Assembly (NCBI GenBank): GCA_014529385.2
Contig: CM043965.1
Span: 11,520,412 to 11,584,411, forward strand
Source: Adiantum capillus-veneris
Taxonomy: Eukaryota > Streptophyta > Polypodiopsida > Polypodiales > Pteridaceae
Direction: 5' to 3'
DNA: 64,000 nucleotides
Each line of letters starts with the position of its first letter. Position 1 is the stretch's first letter. Below the pieces are notes generated by a model. That model had not been told where the DNA came from and searched no databases. It saw only the letters and a list, made by a program, of their open reading frames with translations. Positions 55,101-64,000 of the stretch are shown in pieces. The position numbers and the translations under genes were made by a program.

Positions 55101-56171
55101 AAGCATAGATGCATAAAAACATGCAAGGAACAAAACTGTAAAGTCAAACCAAATATTTGCAACCAAAGTAAGTATCGTGATTATTTATAGCTGAGGAATT
55201 TTTTTAACTTCTTGCAAACTTGGCATCATAGGCTTGAAGTATATACCAAATACATGCTTTCAGTGAAATATGGGCTCATTTGGATGCATAGGGTGAAAAT
55301 GGTACCAAATTTTGGCTTTAGGCCTCTGAAACAGTAGATATAAAGAAAATTTGAGATTTTGCGCTCCAAATTGGTTCAAACTTGTCTAGTGGGCTCAACA
55401 CATATGTACTTTGGATGTATGATGGCAAAATATAAAAACTCCCCAATTTTGACCAGAAAGTAAATAATCGCGATTATTCACTTTTCTTCCAAAATTGAGA
55501 TTTTTTGGTATAAACTGGTTCTAGGCATTGTATAGACCTTGGGTATAAGATATAAGGTGATTTGGATCAAGAAATGTGGTCCATAACCCAGAATTTGGCT
55601 TGCAAAGACTTCTTTGCGTTTTTTGACAATTTTCCAAGTAATGGGTGGTCATTTTGGCTCATACTTTATTTTTGGCATGTAATAGGTGTGTACACATGAT
55701 AGGTGAGGTGAGGTGTCAATTTCCAAGCAAAACTGATGCAAAAGTAAATAATCGCGATTATTCACAACAGTGACAATTTCTTTGCAAAACTCACAAACTT
55801 TGACCTAGACATATTCCGTACACCTAATACAAGTCCTAAATTGAATTTGGTCAAGTTTGGTCATGTCGGCATCACTTTGTGCTTTGTCGACTCTGAAATC
55901 ACCGTTTTTTGTGACTACACTATCTTTTGGGTTAGTCGGTCGACTTTGAGGCTTTGGACTTGTCCGCAACATAGTCGTGAAGCAACCTGCCCAATTCTCG
56001 CTCATTTGGAGTCAGTTTGACCCCGTATGTTGAATTTGATGCTTTGTAACCTTTGAGCCATTTTCTACTTTTTGAGGGCTTTGCTTGATGGATTTCACCA
56101 AACCAATCATATACATTGTACATGGACCTCATAAGCACGCCATCTGTGGAGTCAGGTCGGAATTCTGGCAT
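52150..56171 (-). pseudogene. Large unknown gene: helical N-terminus, acidic middle, coiled-coil C-terminus
   Basis: Coding-like sequence on the minus strand spans 4 kb. A first exon at 56171-55930 starts MPEFRPDSTDGVLMRSMYNV. An intron ends at a 3' splice site near 54988 (CACTGAACAG). Exon 2 gives EVELELLPKEVYDVATK, then SLAEWIFRKLTSFYPQLKK, KVVITKDILAEALRLPTTEG, LYYQHFHFLAKSPPRYTTP and GAPVVLRRIAYHAIGMADN. A K/E/P/T/Q-rich acidic stretch follows (53773-53222), then long heptad-like helices (RQMQEMTERLRSAVL, LEKKNKDLELELNLEQSQ, EELLKEIAELKRVNQLL) to 52399. The N-terminal part resembles the layout of the plant putative transposon domain (PF20167), which is inference. Stops are mostly TAG or TGA where CAG or CGA would be read through. 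Confidence 0.5.
55100..55800. repeat. Degenerate tandem repeat of about 285-293 bp with palindromic core
   Basis: The perfect 16-bp palindrome AATAATCGCGATTATT occurs at 55463-55478 and 55747-55762, and a decayed form AAGTATCGTGATTATT at 55170-55185. The spacing is 293 and 284 bp. Flanking phrases such as CTCATTTGGATGCATAG and TGATTTGGATCAAGAAA recur in the same order. It lies in the presumed intron of the unknown gene. Confidence 0.7.
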
Positions 56172-57515
56172 TTGCCAAAAACCTAGCTTTTCTATTGGGG
56201 ACCCCCTCCACCCTGTTGAATGGTCAATTGATGATATAGAAAGGTTCTATTATGTTAGGGCATCCTATGGTTCAAATCCCATTTGATTTGGTAGTGCTAG
56301 CAAGCTGCTATGGTCAGTTTTTGGTCGTAGGTCTTCGTGCAGTGCTCGATTTCTAGGGTTGTTTCTAGGGCTTTAATCTAGCTACTGGAGGTATAAAATG
56401 GATCATTGACAAGTAAAGAACTTACCCTTCATGTTTCATATGAAACGGCGCTCAAAATGGTCAATTGTGGGCTCCAGCAAAGTCGCGCAAAAGAGGCCGA
56501 AATCTCTCTCTACAAAGGCTGCAAGTGGAAATGAGGTGGTTTTAGCCTACCTTGGATATCTATACCCGGACTTCCTGAACCAAATATCTCCAGACTCCCT
56601 CGTTAGTCCTACTAGGCCGTGAAATCTATGTTAAACTCAAAAATTTCCCTGATCGGATTCCTGTAGCTCATTCTGCAAGAATTTTGCAAAAGTAGGCATG
56701 GCTACATAATTTAGGCTTCGTGCTTCCATCTTCTGATTTCATTGAAAATTTTTGTGCTTGTCTGCCTTGTCTTTCTGATCACCATCGTGTCTTTCGTTTT
56801 TCCATTTGAGCTTCCTTGCTATTTATTATTAATTTTTGACCGGTTTATTCAAAAAATCAAAGAAAATAGAAAAATGCTATAAAATAGTAAAGTGAAAATC
56901 CAATAATTAAGAAAATCCATTGAAAAACACAGCTTTATTATTTTTTGTTGTATTTTTCTTTTTTTAAGCCTCGTTATCAATAAAAATGATGAAAAATATC
57001 CAAAAAGGACTATTTTTGATAATTTTTTGATAGTATATACACTATTTATACTCATCGGGAAGATATTATCAATGAATTTTTCCTTGATGATAAATTATAA
57101 GGGAATTATTAGGTAATTTTGCAAAAAATCACACATTAACATCAAACTTTTTTCTCCCTCTTCAAACATTGCCCTTAATTACTTAATACTTAGTGCCCTT
57201 CCACCCCTCCTAAATGGCATACTTTGTGACGATTGTGTGCATGGGTTGAACAATTGTTCTGTGCGTAGCCATGGTTGGCTCTACCATGCTATAAAGATCA
57301 ATGCAATTCAAACGAATATGTTGTGTAAGAGCTGGGTCTTGAGTAATTGACTCAAGGGTTTTCGATGTCAAGGCTTGCTGCTAATGTCTTCCAAAAAGAA
57401 AATCTTGTAGTTTGTGTGCTCTCTGTTTGATTGTACCATCAGGATGCTTCAACACACTGATTGCTTGAGCTGTTGGTAGCACTTTTGATTGTTGTCGAGC
57501 TTTTTCACGCCATTG
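56172..57515. other. AT-rich intergenic DNA
   Basis: No recognisable gene. A/T runs dominate 56820-57160. Gypsy-like coding on the minus strand ends near 57515. Confidence 0.4.
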
Positions 57516-58330
57516 TTAGCATGGTCTGCTTGCTTCTGCATGGTGTGGTGGAGTCTTTTGAGATTTAACTCGCCATTGCTTGATTGGTTTTACGCTTTGT
57601 GGAGAAGATAAGTGCTCCTTTTTCTTCCAAACCATTTCCATGTTACGTTCCTTGCTCGGAGTTGCTCGTCTTTGTGTTTTAACCCTTGGAACCTTCTTTT
57701 GTTTTGTCGGTGAAATATTAGGCACCCATATTTGAATCGGTTTATCCTTAAGCTGTGCTTTTGGTACCCAAATTTGCATGACTCCTTGCATGCTACTTGT
57801 AGCATTTGATTGTCGAGGGGATGGAGAAGATTGACTACTTTGTGGTTGGTCTATTGAGTGCTTCTTTTCCATTCCTCCTTGCTTGGTGCAATTGGAACAA
57901 TGAGTACCTTTAGGTGATAGCTTTAGCTTATTTGTATCCCAATCTAGTATTGCTTTGTATGTTCGCATCCAAAGAATTCCAAGACCCATAGTCTCATTCG
58001 TGTGTTCATTTGGTAAGCGTACAAACTGATGAGGACATGAACATCCATGTACTATCACGCTCAAGTTGACTACTCCCAATGTTGGGGTTGGGTTCTTGTT
58101 CCATCCTTTGATTGTCACTATTCTTGCCGTCAATGCTTGACTTGTTTCCTTCTTGTATGTGGAATAACTGACTGCATTTACTCAACTCCTATGTCGACCA
58201 AAGCATTGGTGCTTTGATTGTTGAGGTGTACTTTCATGCGCAGGTCCATTCCATCTAACCAGTCTCATCTATTGAAATTGCGTCTTTAGGTAATTCCCAT
58301 TGTCAATCATCTATTTCTAGACTGTTGATG
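57516..58330 (-). pseudogene. Gypsy retropepsin-like protease region
   Basis: On the minus strand, DLRMKVHLNNQSTNALVDIG carries the ALVDTG-type active site with Thr changed to Ile (DTG to DIG), followed after a stop and a frame change by ILWMRTYKAILDWDTNKLKL, the usual G-M-x-W-L-x-x-x-x-x-x-I-D-W end of the domain. LSVIVHGCSCPHQFVRLP lies between. No RT follows, so the element is truncated here. A Lys/Pro/Ser-rich tail occupies the last 80 residues. Confidence 0.6.
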
Positions 58331-59671
58331 GGAATAGGTATCTTTTGATTCTTGAGAGTAGCTTTCCGCTTGAGTACCTGAAGCCGGGCTTCCTCTTGGG
58401 CTGTAATGTCCCCATCCCGCCTATATCGAGGTCGGGATGGGATCGTTGACAGGTCTCTAGGTCTGATAAAAATCGGAGTCTCTAAACAAGAAAAATCCAA
58501 GGAATAGACCTTTACCATTGACAATGGCTTGGGTCTATAGCCTTAGAAGAAGACCTAGTCCTGTCTCGCAGCGGAAACAGAACAACCTTTTAAAAATCCA
58601 ATAACTATTTCGGCCCTATATCTTCCACAAATTGGACTAAGGTATCCTCAACCAACGCTTTTTTCCCCCTAACATATGTGAGGGCACAGCCGCTGGTAGA
58701 TTCCTCTTCCGATTCAAGAAGTTTTCTAAATGTTTTAGTACGCAGGGATGGATAGTTACCTGACTAATCAAGTCCACCCGTCCATGATTGACAACCTTAG
58801 TCAATCCCCACTTACCACCCCACACTCACACAAGATTCGTTTATCTTATTATCACATTGTTTTAAACATTTAAAATAATGATTTCTTTTAACGTTCCATC
58901 ACTTTAATTCTTGAAGACAGCATTGAAAGCATTCTTTTAGAAAACAAACATCTTTAAACTTAAGAAAGGGTACTGTCAATCAAAACATTGTCCATAATAA
59001 CCATGACCACTACTCTTCTTGTCTCAAGACCACCTAAGGGTGAAAAACGGCACCCATTCCTTATTCAAATCCGGAGTGGATAAACCCCCACCCAAGGTTC
59101 CGGGTTCCCATACACCAAACCAGTTGCCCATACAACCGGGCGGCTCCCCTAGGATAAAAAACGGTATCCTAACTTATGTAGAAACATTAAGACATGACAC
59201 GGAGTAGAAACTCATCGTTCATGGGGGTAACCGACTTAACCGTGGCTAGAAAGCCAATCATTATCATCAATTTATATCAAGGAGTCGGAGGTGTCTTGAG
59301 ACAAGCTGTCTTAAGGATGATCAATCATATCTTTCCTAATTCAAACAGTTTTAACCCAAACATTTCTTTCCTATATTATAAAAAAATGCACGTTGGAAGT
59401 TACCTTCCGTTTTCAGTCAGTTTATCCTTCTTACGTATGCAATGCTAACTTATAAAAGAACTTAAGTAATTAAAGACTTAATTGAATAATGGGAAACCCA
59501 CCTGGGATTGATTGGCCATCTGTTGTTACATTAGCGCCTGAAGACTCTCCTTCATAGGCCTACTACTAGACCCGGCTTCGTCGTCGTGCGACGCTCTAGT
59601 TTGTTTTGGAGCTACGTCCTCATTATCAGATGTAGGATTTGCTCGGGTCCTGTTTGGTACCATAACTTATT
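58331..59671 (-). pseudogene. Gypsy gag start and gag/pro linker, decayed
   Basis: Minus-strand ATG near 59661 begins MVPNRTRANPTSDNEDVAPK, then DDEAGSSSRPMKESLQALM, TAG, QQMANQSQ: the usual N-terminus of plant Ty3/gypsy gag. A GT follows at the CAG|GTGGGT edge, and 59490-58830 has no coding. RYRRDGDITAQEEARLQVLK (58430-58370) lies before the protease. Just around the ATG, TGGTACCAAACAGG resembles a decayed tRNA-Met primer site (TGGTATCAGAGCAGG), uncertain. Confidence 0.5.
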
Positions 59672-60239
59672 ATTCTTATAAAAAGGACGTCTAATCATTA
59701 GGCAAATAGTTCAAGATCTATACTTAACCTTTGAATTCAACCGTAACCCATCCAAGGTTACATTTACAGTCTTAATCGATAAATTCTTGACCTAGTAATT
59801 TCTTATTTGTCTAGATAGACATGATAACTTTTTCCACCTCTTCCCTAAGGGTTTTCTAAGCTCTCCTAACTTTCTTATAATTTTCTATATGTTTTTCTTA
59901 ATTTTCCTATCAACTTTTAAGCTAATAATTTACTTATTTTGGGCTTAATATTTATTGTATTTAATTTCTCTTAAAGATTTTATTTCCTTAACTTGATATC
60001 ATAGGTTTGCACTTACTATAATTTTCCTAAAAACTTTTGACCACAAAGTCTATTTATTTTAATTAATCATTTGCTAAAAATAGGACTTTTGGTCAATTAT
60101 AATTTTCTAACCTCATCAATTAATTATGGTATAATTACCACAAGCAGATAAGGATATCTTTGACTTTTGGTAATTATCTTATTATTTTATAACTTAATTA
60201 TATAATTTCCATCTTCAATTTTCAGCTTAAATTAGGATA

Positions 60240-62060
60240 ACTTGACTTAGATAAATATCTATACTAATTTTCTATCCTTGGCATAATTGTCATGGCCTCT
60301 TTACCCTATAATATAGCTCTGATAAATAGGATGTAATCATATAGCATGATTTACTAATTTCCCTCTTTAGTTTTTAGCTAAAAATAGTGTAATTTGACTT
60401 AGATAAATATCTATACTACTTTCTAACCTTGGAATAATTATCACGGCCTCTATACCCTATAATATAGCTCTGAAAAATAGCATGTAATCATATAGCATGA
60501 TTTACTAATTTCCCTCTTTAGGTTTTTGCTAAAAATAGTGTAATTTGACTTAGATAAATATCTACACTACATTTCTAACCTTGGAATAATTATCACGGCC
60601 TCCTTACACTATAATAAAGCTCTAATAAATATCATGTAATTATAGTGCTTGATTTACTAATTTCCCCCTAAAAATAGAATAGTTCCACTAGATAATTAGT
60701 TAAACTAATTATCTGAGATTAGCATAATTATCATAGATTATTTAACATCTAATAAACCTCTAAAAATTAACTCAATTCAATTTGAACCTATTTACTAATT
60801 TCCCTTATTTAAGTTGCTCAAAAAACAAAGTAATTCTGCCTAATTAATTAGGAACATTAATTATCTGAGCTTCTCCTAATTATCATGGATGTTTTAACAC
60901 CTAATTAACCATTGATAAATATATCACAGAAATTGAAATCAATTTACTAGTTTTCCCTATTTAAATTTCTCAAAACACAGAGTAATTCTCTCTGCTTAAT
61001 TAGATAGATTCATTATCTGAGCTTCTCCTAATTATCATGGGTTCTTTATTATCTAATTAACCACTGATAAATATATCACAGAAATTGAAATCAATTTACT
61101 AATTTCCCCTATTTAAATTTCTCAAAAACAGAAAAATTATGCCTAAGTAATTAGCTAGATTAATTATCTGAGCTTCTCCTAATTATCACGGGTTCCTTAA
61201 CACCTAATTAACCACTGATGAATATATCACAGTAATTGAATTCAATTTACTAATTTCCCCTATTTAAATTTTGCAAAACACAGAGTAATTCTGCCTAATT
61301 AATTAGATAGATTCATTATCTGAGCTTCTCCTAATTATCACGGGTTCTTTAATACTTAGTTAACTATTGATAAATATATCACAGCAATTAAAATCAATTT
61401 ACTAATTTTCCCACTTTAAATTTCTCAAAAAACAGAGTAAGTCTCCCTAAGTAATTAGCTAGATTAACTATCTGAGCTTCTCCTAATTATCACGGGTTCC
61501 TTAACACCTAATTAACCACTGATGAATATATCACATTAATTGAATTTAATTTACTAATTTCCCCTATTTAAATTTCTCAAGAAACAGAGTATTTCTGCTA
61601 AATAAATTAGCTAGATTAATTTTCTGAGCTTCTCCTAATTATCACGGGTTTTTGAACACCTAATTAACCACTGATAAATATATCACAACATTTGAAATCC
61701 ATTTACTAATTTCCCTTATTTAAATTACTCAAAAAATAGAGTATTTCTTCTAACTTAATTTGCTATATTAATTTTTTGAGCTTCTCCTAATTATCATGGA
61801 TTTTTGAAGACCTATTTAACCACTGATAAATATAACACATCATTTGAAATCCATTTACTAATTTCCCCTATTTAAATTACTCAAAAAATAGAGTATTTCT
61901 GCTAAATTAATTAGCTAAATTAATTTTCTGAGCTTCTCCTAATTATCATGGGTTTTCGAACATCTAATTAACCACTGATAAATATATCACATCATTTGAA
62001 ACTCATTTACTAATTTCTCCTATTAAAATTTCTCAAAAAACAGAGTAATTATGCCTAATT
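60240..62060. repeat. Tandem array of about 12 copies of a 152-bp AT-rich repeat
   Basis: TCTGAGCTTCTCCTAATTATCA recurs at about 60863, 61016, 61167, 61319, 61471, 61623, 61776 and 61927, a spacing of 151-154 bp. Upstream units are more diverged but in phase (GACTTAGATAAATATCTA at 60244, 60396 and 60547). Each unit also holds CTAATTAACCACTGATAAATATATCACA and TTTACTAATTTCCCCTATTTAAATT. It lies between a gypsy integrase and a gypsy gag start on the same strand, so it may be inside a long LTR. Confidence 0.88.
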
Positions 62061-62069
62061 AATTAGGAA

Positions 62070-62940
62070 AACTTCTCAAAAAACTATAGGATAATTTTCC
62101 TAGATTAATAATTGTCTAATGCATCTCTGATAATTACTTCAACTTAATCTAATCTTAATTAATATATTTACCATTATTCATAGTTAATTTGGCTAATTTC
62201 AGCCCTATTATAATAGGATAATTAATTAGCTTAGTATTATTAAGCTTAATTATAATAATCAGCAGAGATTAATTAATTTAAAGAGCATGCATAGGTCTAA
62301 TCTTTAATTTATTAACAATTTATCTTAATCTAACCTTGCTAATTAAGAAGGATTAGGTTAATTACCGTTAGGGTTATCAATTAGAGATTAAACTCTAATG
62401 ATTTCTGCGTAGTGTTCTCTCTAGATGAGAGAGAGAGTAGCAAGGCTCCGAGTTTGTGTAAAATGTGAAGCTAGGGGTCCTATCTATAGTTTTTTTGGCA
62501 CTCTTAAGCTCTTACAGGTTTAAAAAAGCAGTTGCTTGCAGTTCAAGCAGCCCCCTACATGTCAAAAAATGACCCCTGCTGCTAAATGAGTCCCTGGCAG
62601 GTCAGTGATGACCCTCCCATTACTTGCCAGCTTTTAAAATATCAATTATGCTATATTTTGACCTATTTTTGCTTAATTGGTAAATATCTTGTAAATATCT
62701 AGGAGGAATTTAATAAAGTCTATGCTTAAATGATTACTGCAACCCTTCAATTTTACCTTTTTACTCAATTCACAGTGTAAACTTCCAGGGGTCATAACAA
62801 TGTCAGTTTTTATCGGAATTCAATTCTGAAAATTTCTAGCTCGGGGTTTGTTGTGCTTAAGATTCCAAAAATACCAATATTTGCCATGGTTGGACAATTC
62901 TACATTGCTTTTTCAATAATCATATTAGTTTGATTAAGCT
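62070..62940 (-). other. Probable LTR or 3' region of minus-strand gypsy element
   Basis: Non-coding. On the minus strand it follows the integrase end. It has a GA tract (62426-62438) and AT-rich flanks. Exact LTR edges were not found. Confidence 0.4.
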
Positions 62941-62949
62941 TTATACAAC

Positions 62950-64000
62950 CTTTAAGGTTTCAGAAACTGGAAACCTTACATGGGCTTCATCAATAACCTG
63001 TTGTCGTTTAATCTTTCTTTGCTTGGCTGCATGCATTCTTTCTAGCAATTCATTGGTCAGTGGCAAATTGTATTTCTTTAAATGACATCCACTAATCCAA
63101 TTAGTTATTGGTTCACCATCTAGGGGAACAATTTTATTGCTCCACTTGGAGATACATCTTCAATGATAAATGGTCCGTTTCCCTTTTTCTTAAACTTGGG
63201 AATGTGTTGCTTGAGGGAATAGACTAAAACTAAGTCCCCTTTCTTGAAGATTTTTGTGATTAAGTGGGAAACAAAAAATTGTTTTTGTTTTCGCGTTTGT
63301 GCATAGATATGAGCTACAACAATTAGCCTTTGCTCATCTAGCTTTTCGAGATCTTCAAGTCTTTCTGATCAATTCATGTCGAGTCCACTCAAGATTCTAC
63401 GCTACCCTTAATGTCGGCAATAGAAATTCTATTGGAAGTATGGCATCAAGACCATAAACAAAGTTAAAGGGTGTAGCATTTAGAGCTATTTTGAACGAAA
63501 CTCGATAAGCCCATAGAGCAGCATGGAGATTCATTTCCCAGTCTGTCCTTCTTGAACTAACCACTTTAGTCAGCACCGAGCTAAGAATTTTATTTGTATG
63601 CTCAGCTTGTGCATTTGCTTGTGGGTGATAGGGAGCTGATTTCTTATGGATGACTATAAACTCATTAAGAAAATACTCGATCTCTGACAATCTCTATCGA
63701 CAATCCATATATACACATATAAGAATGCAACAGTGGTTCTGGCATCATTCTTTTGAGTTGCTTTAGCCTCGGCCCACTTGGTCAAATAGTCCGTAGCTAC
63801 AATGATATATTGAGCTTGGGTTCTATAAGCAGGTGGTTGTATTGGTCTAACAAAATCTATACCCCATTTTGCGAAATCTCTAGCCCCCATCATTGGTCTT
63901 AAGGGCATGCTATCTACTCGTGTTGGCATTTTTGCTCGTTGACAAGCATCACACCTTCGAGCATATTCTTTGGCATATGCAAAAAGTGTTGGCCACCATA
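62950..64000 (-). pseudogene. Ty3/gypsy integrase, minus strand, runs off window
   Basis: FAKWGIDFVRPIQPPAYRTQ (with the first catalytic Asp), YIIVATDYLTKWAEAKAT, then, after a frame break near 63690, FIVIHKKSAPYHPQANAQAE (with the catalytic Glu), DWEMNLHAALWAYRVSFK and NATPFNFVYGLDAILPIE. The C-terminal part reads KIFKKGDLVLVYSLKQHIPK and NGPFIIEDVSPSGAIKLFP and, shifted by one base near 63125, WISGCHLKKYNLPLTNELL. There is no chromodomain. This fits the Tat/Athila branch, not the chromovirus at 4-25 kb. The second Asp region is lost in the frame break. RT and gag would lie beyond 64000. Confidence 0.85.

Noticed and set aside
60240-62060. CRISPR-like array
   Set aside because: The repeats are 152 bp, AT-rich and directly abutting without unique spacers, in a eukaryotic context.

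Overview
The window looks like part of a large, repeat-saturated land-plant nuclear genome. The evidence is nested LTR retrotransposons of the plant Ty3/gypsy type, En/Spm (CACTA) transposons with GT-AG introns, an L1-type plant LINE, tRNA-derived SINEs, long CT/GA and poly(G/C) microsatellites, and one short secreted LysM gene of a plant family. The species cannot be fixed from sequence alone. A seed-free plant or gymnosperm would fit the repeat load, but that is a guess.

Layout. (1) 1-3518: 5' part of a CACTA element on the minus strand (copy 1), carrying a long foldback hairpin and two SINEs. (2) About 3519 to 26.8 kb: a decayed Ty3/gypsy chromovirus on the plus strand. Its gag and RT (4.2-5.96 kb), RNase H (13.45-13.86 kb), integrase zinc region (14.06-14.24 kb), integrase core plus chromodomain (23.97-25.03 kb) and 3' LTR (from 25386) are separated by two interruptions. 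The first is a well-bounded LTR element, B (5964-13445), with no recognisable pol. The second is about 9.7 kb of mixed repeats, including a 452-bp direct repeat pair, a foldback MITE and an inverted chromovirus-type LTR piece. (3) About 26.9-31.7 kb: a gene-like island with one probable host gene, a LysM protein at 29628-30044 with a TATA box and GA-rich 5' leader. (4) About 31.7-52.05 kb: a second, plus-strand CACTA copy. It is split by a three-LTR (LTR-internal-LTR-internal-LTR) non-autonomous retroelement, C (33569-41175), and by an antisense LINE (about 42.1-47.4 kb). (5) 52.05-56.2 kb: a CACTA-type terminal motif followed by a large unrecognised minus-strand gene with an acidic, coiled-coil-rich product. 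(6) 57.2-64 kb: minus-strand gypsy material ordered integrase - about 3 kb AT-rich region with about 12 copies of a 152-bp tandem repeat - gag start - protease.

The best-supported observations are: element C is a tandem retroelement that seems to have inserted as one unit, because its outer LTRs resemble each other far more than the middle one and it is flanked by a 4-bp duplication. Many premature stops in unrelated elements are CAG-to-TAG or CGA-to-TGA changes relative to intact copies or to the expected residue, the mark of deamination of methylated cytosine. One deletion explains both the LINE's missing 3' end and the missing piece of the CACTA transposase. The large coiled-coil gene beside the CACTA terminus and the unknown proteins of elements B and C are the main candidates for undescribed biology. 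Almost every coding region here is broken; only the LysM gene looks intact.
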